From Xanthobacter sp. YC-JY1 (GTDB lineage Bacteria; Pseudomonadota; Alphaproteobacteria; Rhizobiales; Xanthobacteraceae), in contig NZ_CP032674.1 of NCBI RefSeq assembly GCF_021730305.1, positions 4,821,001 to 4,885,000 on the forward strand: a DNA stretch of 64,000 bases, written 5' to 3'. Position numbers and translations under genes: made by a program. Below, in pieces: positions 55,787 through 64,000 of this stretch (position 1 is its first letter; each line of letters opens with the position of its first letter). The notes under the pieces were generated by a model. The model searched no databases. It had not been told where the DNA came from and saw nothing but the letters and a program-made list of their open reading frames with translations.

Positions 55787-56908
55787 ATGAAGAAACGAAT
55801 GATCATCATGCTGGCCGCCGTCGCCCTGGTTTTCGGGGCGCTGTACGGCTTCCAGCTCTTCAAGGCGAGCATGATCAAGCAGGCGCTGGCCTCGCTGCGC
55901 GACCCGCCACAGACCGTCGCCACCACGGTAGCTGCCCTCTCGCCCTGGCAGTCCACCGTCAAGGCGGTGGGCAGCGTGCGCGCAGAGGCGGGCGCAGATC
56001 TGGCGCTTGAGAGCTCCGGCACGGTCGCGAAGATCAATTTCAAGTCCGGTGACGAAGTGCGCGAGGGACAGGTGCTGCTCCAACTGCGCGACGAGCAGGA
56101 GGTGGCCAATCTCGCCGCCCTGAAGGCGACGGCGGATGTCAGCGCCATCATCCTCAACCGCGATCAGGAGCAGTTGAAGATCCACGCGGTCAGCCAGGCG
56201 ACCATCGACAGCGACACCGCCAACCTCAAGAAGGCGCTGGCCCAGGTGGCCGAGCAGCAGGCTGTGGTGGACAAGAAGACGCTGAAGGCGCCCTTTTCCG
56301 GCCGCCTCGGCATCCGCTCCGTCGATCTCGGCCAGTATGTGAGCGCGGGCACGACCGTGGTGACGCTGCAGTCCCTCAACCCCATCTTTATCGACTTCTA
56401 CCTGCCGCAGCAGGCCCTCGCCGAGGTGAAGGCCGGGCAGACGGTGAAGGCCACGGTGGACACCTATCCCGGCCAGGCATTCGAAGGCACGGTGACGGCC
56501 ATCAGCCCCAAGGTGGACGTCACGTCGCGCAACGTTCAGCTGCGCGCCGAATTCAGGAACGACGACCACCGCCTCACCCCCGGCATGTTCGCGACCGTCG
56601 AGGTCGCCGTGGGAACACCGGACGCGTTCGTCACCGTGCCGCAGACGGCCATCATGGCCAATCCCTACGGCGACATCGTCTTCGTCGTGGAGAAGAAGGA
56701 GGGGTCGGCCACGGGCCTCGCCGCGCGTCAGGTGTTCGTGAAGACTGGCGCGACCCGTGGCGACCAGATCGCCGTCCTCTCTGGCATCAAGGCGGGCGAC
56801 CAGATCGTCGCCGCGGGACAGATGAAGCTGCACAACGGGTCCCTGGTCAGCGTGAACAATGCGGTGCTGCCGGCCAACGACCCCGCTCCCTCCATCGTCG
56901 ATCGCTGA
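55787..56908 (+). CDS. RND efflux periplasmic adaptor (MexH/VexG-like)
   Basis: A 373-residue membrane-fusion protein. An N-terminal membrane anchor (MIIMLAAVALVFGALYGF) precedes lipoyl halves GSVRAEAGADLALESSGTVA and LKAPFSGRLGIRSVDLGQYV, a short alpha-hairpin (VSQATIDSDTANLKKALAQV) and the beta-barrel (VDVTSRNVQLRAEFRNDDHR, LTPGMFATVEV). It links the permease (12 bases downstream) with the NodT-like channel upstream. Confidence 0.93.
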   Translation: MKKRMIIMLAAVALVFGALYGFQLFKASMIKQALASLRDPPQTVATTVAALSPWQSTVKAVGSVRAEAGADLALESSGTVAKINFKSGDEVREGQVLLQLRDEQEVANLAALKATADVSAIILNRDQEQLKIHAVSQATIDSDTANLKKALAQVAEQQAVVDKKTLKAPFSGRLGIRSVDLGQYVSAGTTVVTLQSLNPIFIDFYLPQQALAEVKAGQTVKATVDTYPGQAFEGTVTAISPKVDVTSRNVQLRAEFRNDDHRLTPGMFATVEVAVGTPDAFVTVPQTAIMANPYGDIVFVVEKKEGSATGLAARQVFVKTGATRGDQIAVLSGIKAGDQIVAAGQMKLHNGSLVSVNNAVLPANDPAPSIVDR

Positions 56909-56920
56909 ACGGAGGCGCCC

Positions 56921-59900
56921 GTGTCATCCTTCACCGACATCTTCATCCGCCGGCCGGTGCTGGCGATCGTGGTCAGCCTGATGATCCTGGTGCTGGGCCT
57001 GCGCGCCATGAGCTCCATGCCCATCCTGCAATATCCGCGCACGCAGAATGCCATCGTGACGGTCTCGACCACCTATCCCGGCGCCGATCCGGACGTGGTG
57101 GCGGGCTTCATCACGACGCCGCTGGAAAATGCCATCGCCCAGGCGAACGGCATCGACTACATGACCTCCACCAGCACCACCGGCACCAGTACCATCACCG
57201 CCAACCTGCGGCTCAACTACGATACCGGCAAGGCGCTGACCGAGATCAACACCAAGGTCAATTCGGTACTTAACCAGCTGCCCTCCGGTACTCAGCAGCC
57301 GGTGCTGACGGTCAAGGTGGGGCAGACCATCGATGCCATGTATATCGGCTTCCGAAGCGACGCCATTGCCGGCAACCAGATTACCGATTACCTGATCCGC
57401 GTGGTGCAACCGAAGCTGCAGGCGGTGCAGGGGGTGCAGACGGCGGAACTGCTCGGCAGCAAGACTTTCGCCATGCGCGCCTGGCTCGATCCCATCCGCC
57501 TCGCGGCCTATGGCGTGACCGCCTCGGAGGTCTCCACCGCGCTCACCCGCAACGACTACATTGCGAGCCTCGGCAACACCAAGGGCCAGATGGTGCAGGT
57601 GAATCTCACTGCGTCCACCAGCCTGCACAACGTGGAGGAGTTCAGGAACCTCATCGTCAAGGAGGCGAACGGCGCCATCGTGCGTCTGAAGGACGTGGCC
57701 AACGTCACCCTCGGTGCCGACGACTATGATTCCGCCACCATGTTCGACGGGCGGGAGTCGGTCTATATCGGCATTCAGATCGCCCCCACCGCCAATCTGC
57801 TCGATGTCATCAAGGGCGTGCGCGCGGTGCTGCCGGACATCGAGAGCCAGCTGCCCACCGGGCTTTCCATGGGCGTGATCTACGATTCCTCCGCCTTCGT
57901 GAATTCCTCGATCGAGGAGGTGATCCACACGCTGGTGGAGGCGCTCGCCATCGTGACCCTGGTGGTGTTCGCCTTCCTCGGCTCCTGGCGCTCGGTGCTC
58001 ATTCCCGTCATCGCCATCCCCCTGTCGCTGATCGGCACCTTCCTGATGATGCTGGCCTTCGGCTTCAGCATCAATCTCCTCACGCTGCTCGCCCTCGTGC
58101 TCGCCATCGGCCTCGTGGTGGACGACGCCATCATCATGGTTGAGAGCGTCAATCACCACATGGAGGAGGGGATGAGCGCGCTTCAGGCCGCCTTCGCCTC
58201 GGCCCGGCAGCTCGCCAATCCGATCATCGCCATGACCGTGGTGCTGATCGCGGTCTATGTGCCCATCGGCTTCCAGGGCGGGCTTACGGGTGCGCTGTTC
58301 ACGGAATTCGCCTTCACACTGGTGGGGGCGGTAACGATCTCGGCCGTGGTGGCGCTGACGCTGACGCCGATGATGTCCGCCTACATGCTGAAGCCGGTGG
58401 ACCATGCGGGCGGGGATCTGGAATCCCGCATGGTGCTGGCAGTGGACCGGGTGATGGGCGCTGTCACCGCCGCCTATTCCCGCTCGCTTACGGGCGCGCT
58501 CAATTACATGCCTGTCACTGCCGTGTTCGCCGGCCTCGTGCTGTGCAGCGTTTACTGGCTGTACGGCACGGCGCAGAGCGAGCTGGCGCCCGAGGAGGAT
58601 CAGGGCATCATCCTCGCCCAGAGCATTTCCGCCCCCAATGCGACACTGCAGCAGAAGTTGCTCTACAATCGGCAGACCTACGAGACCTTCGCCAAGCATC
58701 CCGAGACCGAGACGGTCTTCCAGGTGGAGAGCACCGGCACCAGCATCGCCGGCTGGGTGCTGAAGCCCTGGGACGAACGCAAGGCAACCACCAAGACCCT
58801 CCAGCCGATGATCCAGCAGGAGCTGAACGCCATCGCCGGCCAGAAGATCGTTGCGTTCCAGACATCGCCTCTGCCCGGCTCCAATGGCTTGCCCATGCAG
58901 ATCGTGATCGGCACCTCGGATGGGTTCGACAAGCTTAACGAGGTGGCCGCGAAGTTCATGCAGGAGGCGCTGGACACCGGCCTGTTCATCTTCCTCAACA
59001 ACGATCTCAAGATCGACCAGCCGCAGGCCTCCATCGTCATCGACCGGGAGAAGACCTCCCTCCTCGGACTCTCCATGAGCGACGTGGGCGGCGCCCTCTC
59101 CTCGCTGCTGGGCGGCGGCTATGTGAACTATTTCAGTCTGGACGGACGCTCCTACAAGGTCATCCCGCAGGTGAAGCAGGAGGCCCGGCTCAATACGGAC
59201 CAAGTGCTCGACTATTACATGCGCATGAGCGACGGGACCATGATCCCGCTGTCGACGGTGGCGCGCATCGAGACCAAGACCGTGCCGGAATCCCTCAACC
59301 ACTTCCAGCAGGTGAACGCCGCCACCATCGCCGGCGTCGTCGCGCCCGGGGTGACCACGGGTGATGCCATCACGGTGCTGAAGGATCTCGCCAAGCGCAC
59401 CCTGCCCACGGGCTATACGCTCGATTTCGGCGGTGCCTCGCGGCAATATGTGCAGGAGAGCGGCGGCTTCGTGACGACGTTCGCGTTTGCGCTGATCGTG
59501 ATCTTCCTGTCGCTGGCCGCACTGTTCAACAGCTTTCGGGACCCGGTGGTGATCCTGCTGTCGGTGCCCATGTCGCTCGCCGGCGCGCTGCTGTTCATCA
59601 GCGTCGGCATCGGCGGGGCGAGCATCAACATCTATACCCAGGTGGGGCTCACCACACTCATGGGGCTCATCAGCAAGCACGGCATTCTGATGCTAGAGGT
59701 GGCGAACGAGTTGCAGCTTGACGGCAAATCCAAGCGCGAGGCCATCATCGAGGCCGCCACGCTCCGCCTGCGGCCCATCCTGATGACGACGGCGGCTATG
59801 GTGCTCGGCGTCGTACCGCTGATCTTCGCGTCCGGCGCGGGCGCCGCCTCGCGCTTCAACCTTGGCCTGGTCATCGCCACCGGCCTCGCCATCGGCACGC

Positions 59901-60004
59901 TGTTCACCCTCTACGTCGTGCCCACGGCTTATGTGTTGATGGGCCAGACTCACCGCCGCGAGGAAGGCGAGGGGGCCACGCCGACATTGGCTACTGCCGA
60001 ATAG
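56921..60004 (+). CDS. RND multidrug efflux permease (MexF/MexI-like AcrB family)
   Basis: A 1027-residue permease of standard length. GTG 56921 has GGAGG five bases upstream. Start FTDIFIRRPVLAIVVSLMIL, TM4 proton relay AIGLVVDDAIIMVESVNHHM, TM10 lysine kept in GLISKHGILMLEVANEL. The periplasmic domain holds PAPTGTP-like GTSTITANLRLNYDTGKAL and LPSGTQQPVL. Likely exports hydrophobic drugs or quinone-type compounds; the neighbouring hydroquinone reductase supports the latter, by inference. It is the last gene of the operon. Confidence 0.94.
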   Translation: MSSFTDIFIRRPVLAIVVSLMILVLGLRAMSSMPILQYPRTQNAIVTVSTTYPGADPDVVAGFITTPLENAIAQANGIDYMTSTSTTGTSTITANLRLNYDTGKALTEINTKVNSVLNQLPSGTQQPVLTVKVGQTIDAMYIGFRSDAIAGNQITDYLIRVVQPKLQAVQGVQTAELLGSKTFAMRAWLDPIRLAAYGVTASEVSTALTRNDYIASLGNTKGQMVQVNLTASTSLHNVEEFRNLIVKEANGAIVRLKDVANVTLGADDYDSATMFDGRESVYIGIQIAPTANLLDVIKGVRAVLPDIESQLPTGLSMGVIYDSSAFVNSSIEEVIHTLVEALAIVTLVVFAFLGSWRSVLIPVIAIPLSLIGTFLMMLAFGFSINLLTLLALVLAIGLVVDDAIIMVESVNHHMEEGMSALQAAFASARQLANPIIAMTVVLIAVYVPIGFQGGLTGALFTEFAFTLVGAVTISAVVALTLTPMMSAYMLKPVDHAGGDLESRMVLAVDRVMGAVTAAYSRSLTGALNYMPVTAVFAGLVLCSVYWLYGTAQSELAPEEDQGIILAQSISAPNATLQQKLLYNRQTYETFAKHPETETVFQVESTGTSIAGWVLKPWDERKATTKTLQPMIQQELNAIAGQKIVAFQTSPLPGSNGLPMQIVIGTSDGFDKLNEVAAKFMQEALDTGLFIFLNNDLKIDQPQASIVIDREKTSLLGLSMSDVGGALSSLLGGGYVNYFSLDGRSYKVIPQVKQEARLNTDQVLDYYMRMSDGTMIPLSTVARIETKTVPESLNHFQQVNAATIAGVVAPGVTTGDAITVLKDLAKRTLPTGYTLDFGGASRQYVQESGGFVTTFAFALIVIFLSLAALFNSFRDPVVILLSVPMSLAGALLFISVGIGGASINIYTQVGLTTLMGLISKHGILMLEVANELQLDGKSKREAIIEAATLRLRPILMTTAAMVLGVVPLIFASGAGAASRFNLGLVIATGLAIGTLFTLYVVPTAYVLMGQTHRREEGEGATPTLATAE

Positions 60005-60435
60005 GTTCCGGGTGGATGCGGGGCCGGCGAACTGACGGCGGTGGTGGAGATGCCCTGGTATCCGCTGGCGCTCGAAAACCCCTCCGATCGGGGGCTAACC
60101 CCAATGGGAATCTAAACAATCCAACCCCACTATAAACCCCGCCTCTTTCGCGCGTTTCCGCGCGGACGCTCCAGGATGGTTGGGGACAAGCGGTCTTTTA
60201 TAGATCTATGTTTCCATGCATTTTCCCCACGTCGCCGAACGCCGATGGAGGATAGTTCGGCGGACTTCGGCCCCACCAATTAAATTCCCACATCATCGAC
60301 TGCTCAGACGACCGCAAGCGGGCGCCATGGCATCCCTGTATCACGGCCACGCCAGTGCATCCCCGCCAGCTTCTGCCGATGGGGATGCACTTCAAAGCCT
60401 CGCTCCGTGGAACGCAATTTGCTGACCTGCGCGCC
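60005..60435. other. Gene-free spacer between the RND permease and nitrilase genes
   Basis: About 430 bases of mixed composition, with an AT-richer part at 60105-60150 and 60190-60230. Small frames on both strands lack ribosome sites and codon bias. No clear terminator, promoter or repeat was recognised. Confidence 0.5.
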
Positions 60436-61377
60436 CTAGCCTTCGCCGCGGGCGATGACGGGGAGCTGCGGCGCTTCGTCGACATTGAGGCTGAACAGAT
60501 CGGGCCGCGCATAGTGGCCGATGGGATCGAAATCCAGCTTGGCGCCGATGATGTCGTCGAGGTCGATCTCGGCGGTGAGGATGGTCTCCTCGTCCAGCAC
60601 AGGTCCGGCCAGGACTTCGCCGAGGGGACCGACGATCACCGAGCGGCCGTGCATCATCCAGGCGTCGGGGGCAGCCTCGATGCGGCTGGCGTAGTCCTCC
60701 GGAAAATCGGAGCGACGCATCACCTGGCAGGCGCTGATCACGAAGCAGCGGCCTTCCATGGCCACATGCCGCATGGTGGAGATCCAGGTCTCCCGGTCGT
60801 CGGCGGTGGGCGCGGCCCAGATCTCGACGCCCTTGCCGTAATAAGCCGCGCGCAGCAGCGGCATGTAATGCTCCCAGCAGATGGCGCCGCCAAGCTTGCC
60901 ATAGGGCGTGTCGACCACGGTCAGGGTGGAGCCGTCGCCAAAGCCCCACACCAGGCGCTCGGAGCCGGTGGGCATCACCTTGCGATGCTTGCCGAGAAGA
61001 CCATCGGGGCCGAGATAGAGCACGGTGCAATGGAGCGTTCCGCCGTCCCGCTCGATGATGCCGACCACGACATGGATGTCATGCTCCGCACAAGCCGCGG
61101 CCAGCTGGTCCACTTCCGGCCCGGGCACCGTAATGGCGCCGCGCACGTAGCGGACGAAATCCGCCCGCCCCTCGGTCGTCCGCCGGCCAACGCTGCAGCC
61201 GAAATCCAGCCCCTTGGGATAGCCGCCGATAAAGGCCTCCGGGAATACCGCGATCTTAGCCCCCGTGGCGGCAGCCTCGGCGATGAGGGCGACGATGCGC
61301 TGGGTGGCGGCCGGGCCGTCGAAGGGGATGGTTGCGGCCTGGACAGCGGCCACCTTGATCCTGGGCATTTCGCTCAT
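60436..61377 (-). CDS. Nitrilase (carbon-nitrogen hydrolase superfamily)
   Basis: A 313-residue enzyme of the nitrilase/cyanide-hydratase branch. The catalytic triad is visible: E47 (VFPEAFIGGYPKG), K123 (GKHRKVMPTGSERL) and C167 (GGAICWEHYMPLLR). The CWEHYMPL string is typical of true nitrilases that turn R-CN into the acid and ammonia. The start at 61377 overlaps the upstream flavin-reductase stop by four bases. The operon with an ABC importer suggests uptake and hydrolysis of an organic nitrile or cyanide-like nitrogen source (inference). Confidence 0.93.
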   Translation of the reverse strand: MSEMPRIKVAAVQAATIPFDGPAATQRIVALIAEAAATGAKIAVFPEAFIGGYPKGLDFGCSVGRRTTEGRADFVRYVRGAITVPGPEVDQLAAACAEHDIHVVVGIIERDGGTLHCTVLYLGPDGLLGKHRKVMPTGSERLVWGFGDGSTLTVVDTPYGKLGGAICWEHYMPLLRAAYYGKGVEIWAAPTADDRETWISTMRHVAMEGRCFVISACQVMRRSDFPEDYASRIEAAPDAWMMHGRSVIVGPLGEVLAGPVLDEETILTAEIDLDDIIGAKLDFDPIGHYARPDLFSLNVDEAPQLPVIARGEG

Positions 61378-62060
61378 TCCTTGTTGTGTGCTGCGCCGTT
61401 CCACAGCGGGCGATCGAGGTCGAAGAGGTCGCGCGTGCGCGTGTAGGCGGTCGGGCCGTGCATCCGGGCGACGAGATCAAGGGCGAGGCCGTCCACGCGC
61501 GGGCGGGCGGGATCGCCGGTCAGCACATGGGCGGCATAATGGGCGTGCAAGACCTCGCCGACGACCAGAAGCTGGCCCGGGCCGGTCTCCAGCAGATGGG
61601 TCATCCGGCATTCGAGGGCAACAGGGGATTCGGCGATGCGCGGTGGACGCACACCGATGCTGGGGGCGGCGGAAAGGCCCGCCAGCGCGATCTCATCCAC
61701 CTCGGGCGGCGCATCCACGCAGGTCGCGTTCATGGCCTCCACGAGGGCATGGGGAACGAGGTTGACGACGAATTCCCCGGTCGCGCGGATGTTGGCGGCC
61801 GTGTCCTTCTCCGGCTCCGGCCGCGCAAGGATGCCGAGGGCCACCACCGGCCGGTCCGCGCCGAAGACGTTGAAGAAGGAATAGGGCGCGGCGTTCACGA
61901 CGCCATCGGCGCTCATGGTCACGACCCATGCGATGGGTCTCGGCAGGACGGTGGACGCCAGCAGCCGGTAGCGCATCTCGGCGGAGAGGAAGCTGAAGTC
62001 GAAATGGCGCGCGGCGGGGCCATCCGGGGGCGCCGCGGCCTGTGTCTGGGTATTGGTCAT
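61374..62060 (-). CDS. Flavin reductase-like domain protein (FMN-binding split barrel)
   Basis: A 228-residue protein starting at ATG 62060 (AGGGA upstream); 105 more residues in the frame are spurious. It carries STVLPRPIAWVVTMSADGVV and NAAPYSFFNVFGADRPVVAL, the flavin-binding core of the DIM6/NTAB family, and LLVVGEVLHAHYAAHVL near the end. Members reduce FMN or act as flavin-dependent enzymes; no partner monooxygenase is visible. It is coupled to nitrilase by a 4-base overlap. Confidence 0.88.
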   Translation of the reverse strand: MTNTQTQAAAPPDGPAARHFDFSFLSAEMRYRLLASTVLPRPIAWVVTMSADGVVNAAPYSFFNVFGADRPVVALGILARPEPEKDTAANIRATGEFVVNLVPHALVEAMNATCVDAPPEVDEIALAGLSAAPSIGVRPPRIAESPVALECRMTHLLETGPGQLLVVGEVLHAHYAAHVLTGDPARPRVDGLALDLVARMHGPTAYTRTRDLFDLDRPLWNGAAHNKE

Positions 62061-62158
62061 GATGTCCCTGCGGCCGGCGTCAGGCGCTCCGGCCAGCCGG
62101 CGGACGATGGCCCTCGCGCGGGGCGGGACCATCGTCTCCATGGTGACGGACGGTAGCC

Positions 62159-63211
62159 TCAGGCGCGAAGGATCTTCACGCTCTTCACATCGAAGCTGCC
62201 GGTGGCGATCTCCTTGTCCACCTCGCCGGCGATGGCCGTGTTGACGAACTTCGGCACATCCGGGAGACGCGGCAGGAGCTTGGCTTCCACGCCCCATTTG
62301 GCGAGGGTCTCCATCTGCGCGATCTGGGCGGGGGACAGTGCCACCTTGATGTCGGTGAAGGTCTTCGCGCTCCACGCCGGATCGTAGCTCGACGCCTTCT
62401 GGAGCACGGGCTCGGGAATGTTCTTGGCCGGCTCCAGCGAGCGGAACCAGCTGTTGGCAAGGTCATTGTTCTGCGCAGCGAAGAACAGGGCCTGCGCATT
62501 GGCGAGCAGCAGACGGCGCAGCACATCCGGCTTCTGCAGGAAGCGGTTGTTGGCGGCGAGCACGATGACCGGGCTCAGATTCTCCGAGACGACGACCGCA
62601 TTGCCCGTGCTCTCGAAGAAGCTCACGAACGGATCGTAGGTGAAGAAGGCATCGATGCGCTGCGCGCCCACGGCATCGGCGAGCTCCGCCGGGCCGACGT
62701 TCACGAAGGTCATGTCCTTGCCGGGCACGAGGCCGGCCTTCAGCACGGCATCCTGCGCGTTCTGGAAGGCGGTGATGCCGAAGGTGCCGTAGACCTGCTT
62801 GCCTTTCAGGTCCGACATCTTGGTGATGCCGGACTTCTTCGTGGCCAGTACCGCCGAGCGGAAGCGGGCCTGCGAGGAAACCGTCGTCACCGGCGCGCCG
62901 ATGGCCATGGTGGTCACGGCGGCGAAATCGGAGAGCGTGCCGACATCACCCGCGCCGGAAACCAGCGCCTCGGTGATGGCCGGCGAGGCGGCGAGCTGGA
63001 TCATCTCCATCTTGAGCCCGTTGCGGGCGGGGATGTCCGTGCGCATCAGCACATGGGCGATCTGGGCCGACACGGTGGTCGTGTTGAACCAGCACATGCG
63101 GACCACGTCCCCCTCCTGCGCGCGCAGGATCGAGGGGGCGGCCAACGGGAGGGAGGCGGCAAAGCCGGCGGCCAGCTGGCCGAAGCGGCGGCGCGAAAGT
63201 CCTGAGGTCAC
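62159..63211 (-). CDS. ABC transporter substrate-binding protein (SsuA/TauA/NitT-like)
   Basis: A 350-residue periplasmic binding protein. GTG 63211 is preferred: it lies two bases after the ATPase stop and follows AAAGGGGAA. The N-terminus SGLSRRRFGQLAAGFAASLP has a twin-arginine motif with the cut probably after LRA-Q. NMT1/SsuA-type features include SGAGDVGTLSDFAAVTTMAI, GKQVYGTFGITAFQNAQDAV and AQRIDAFFTYDPFVSFFEST. Related proteins bind sulfonates, taurine, nitrate or pyrimidines; the ligand here could be a nitrile. No permease gene is inside the window; it presumably lies upstream, beyond 64000. Confidence 0.9.
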   Translation of the reverse strand: MTSGLSRRRFGQLAAGFAASLPLAAPSILRAQEGDVVRMCWFNTTTVSAQIAHVLMRTDIPARNGLKMEMIQLAASPAITEALVSGAGDVGTLSDFAAVTTMAIGAPVTTVSSQARFRSAVLATKKSGITKMSDLKGKQVYGTFGITAFQNAQDAVLKAGLVPGKDMTFVNVGPAELADAVGAQRIDAFFTYDPFVSFFESTGNAVVVSENLSPVIVLAANNRFLQKPDVLRRLLLANAQALFFAAQNNDLANSWFRSLEPAKNIPEPVLQKASSYDPAWSAKTFTDIKVALSPAQIAQMETLAKWGVEAKLLPRLPDVPKFVNTAIAGEVDKEIATGSFDVKSVKILRA

Positions 63212-63213
63212 GA

Positions 63214-63984
63214 TTATTCCCCTTTCTGCCATTCCGGCTTGAGCGTTTCCCACAGGTCGTTGACCGTGGAGACGAACCATGGATCGGACCGCATCTCGGC
63301 CGTGCGGGGCCGCGGCAGCGGAACGAGAACCTCCTCGCGCACCCGTCCCGGACGCGGGCTCATGACCACCACGCGGTCGGCGAGGAACACCGCCTCGTCG
63401 ATGCCGTGGGTGACGAAGATCACCGTCTTGCCGGCCTCCGAGGAGATGCGGGCGATCTCCTCCTGCAGCAGCACGCGGGTCTGCGCATCGAGGGCGCCGA
63501 ACGGCTCGTCCATCAGCAGGATGTCGGGGTCGGGCGCGAGTGCGCGGGCGATGGCGGCGCGCTGCTTCATGCCGCCGGACATCTGGTGCGGGAACTTGTC
63601 CTCGAACCCGTTCAGGCGGACCGTCGCGATGAGGGCGCGGGCGATCTCGGCCCGCTCGGCCTTGGGCATGCCCTTGGCCTTCAGGCCGAATTCCACGTTC
63701 TGCTGCACCGTCATCCAGCCGAACAGGGCATAGTCCTGGAACACCACCGTGCGCGAGGGATCGGGCTTGGTGATCGGCCGGCCATCCTGGAGCAGTTGCC
63801 CGCTGGTGGCGGACTGGAAGCCGGCGATGATGCCGAGCAAGGTGGACTTGCCGCAGCCCGACGGCCCCAGCAGCGAGATGAACTCGCCGCGGCGGATGCG
63901 CAGCGTCACGCCATCAAGCGCGATGACCGGCGCCTCGACCTTGGACCCATAGACCTTGCCGACATTGCGGATGTCGATCTGCAC
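63214..63984 (-). CDS. ABC transporter ATP-binding protein (SsuB/TauB/NrtD-like)
   Basis: A 256-residue ATPase. Walker A GPSGCGKSTLLG, Q-loop VVFQDYALFGWMTV, signature MSGGMKQRAAIARAL, Walker B DILLMDEPFGALD and the switch VIFVTHGIDEAVFL are complete. GTG 63984 is a possible start, but the frame stays open to the window edge, so a few more residues may be missing. It energises import with the binding protein encoded two bases downstream. Confidence 0.93.
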   Translation of the reverse strand: MQIDIRNVGKVYGSKVEAPVIALDGVTLRIRRGEFISLLGPSGCGKSTLLGIIAGFQSATSGQLLQDGRPITKPDPSRTVVFQDYALFGWMTVQQNVEFGLKAKGMPKAERAEIARALIATVRLNGFEDKFPHQMSGGMKQRAAIARALAPDPDILLMDEPFGALDAQTRVLLQEEIARISSEAGKTVIFVTHGIDEAVFLADRVVVMSPRPGRVREEVLVPLPRPRTAEMRSDPWFVSTVNDLWETLKPEWQKGE

Positions 63985-64000
63985 GTCCTCGGGAGAAAAC

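Noticed and set aside
56924..59680. 918-residue open frame on the minus strand
   Set aside because: Antisense shadow of the second RND permease; repeated low-complexity His/Gly/Arg composition, no recognisable domain.

Overview
The window comes from a chromosome with very high G+C and strong third-position G/C bias. CcrM (the GANTC methylase), an alphaproteobacterial Mic60/mitofilin protein beside HemY, DUF721, a CIRCE plus sigma-32 style groESL promoter and a BigR/SqrR-type persulfide sensor together point to Alphaproteobacteria, order Hyphomicrobiales. A Xanthobacteraceae-like genome is my best guess, by inference. Most of the sequence is dense ordinary chromosome, and the many long antisense frames are shadows of GC-rich genes. 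No CRISPR array, rRNA operon, intact transposon or prophage is visible.

Layout. 1-4759: the 3' end of a hydrogenase-4-like membrane complex (HyfC, E, F, G and I homologues). The large subunit has lost the nickel-iron ligands while the small subunit keeps its Fe-S cysteines. 5189-8919: an aldehyde dehydrogenase divergent from an AcoR-type sigma-54 activator, with a recognisable -24/-12 promoter and a cluster of TGTCGC/GCGACA half-sites. 9109-12041: a SpoU methyltransferase and a LacI regulator, divergent from a beta-hydroxyacid dehydrogenase. 12240-14086: an OpgC acyltransferase coupled to a secreted SGNH protein. 14133-14834: an AT-rich orphan membrane protein. 14992-20344: ccrM, mutY, DUF721, a Tat-type DsbA, a tautomerase and a LysR regulator. 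20603-26351: selO, groESL, a lipoprotein and glutaminase. 26634-30082: a TonB siderophore receptor with a PepSY protein. 30092-38710: lepA, then hemY/Mic60/hemD/hemC divergent from tsaD, followed by gpsA. 39931-42386: YkgJ, ABM, EVE and methyltransferase genes. 42636-47596: a BigR-type regulator, a DUF2892 protein and an RND pump. 47710: tRNA-Ala(CGC) followed by about 600 gene-poor bases. 48378-52111: an MFS transporter, a DHDPS-family lyase and a LacI regulator. 52222-60004: an IS5 fragment, a glutathionyl-hydroquinone reductase, and a TetR-controlled tripartite RND pump. 60436-64000: nitrilase, flavin reductase and an SsuB/SsuA-like ABC system.

How genes work together. Several modules are regulator-target pairs with the operator visible in the shared gap: AcoR/ALDH, LacI/dehydrogenase, BigR/DUF2892, LacI/DHDPS and TetR/RND. 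hemC, hemD, Mic60 and HemY link tetrapyrrole synthesis with inner-membrane architecture. The intergenic regions carry at least two families of extragenic palindromes. One family has four copies of 107-109 bp bounded by GTCAT...ATGAC.

Most notable for follow-up: the hydrogenase-like complex without a NiFe site, the BigR-RND arrangement, the AT-rich orphan gene with an apparent frameshift near its start, the repeat families, and duplicated 3' ends of groEL and glsA lying just beyond their own stop codons.
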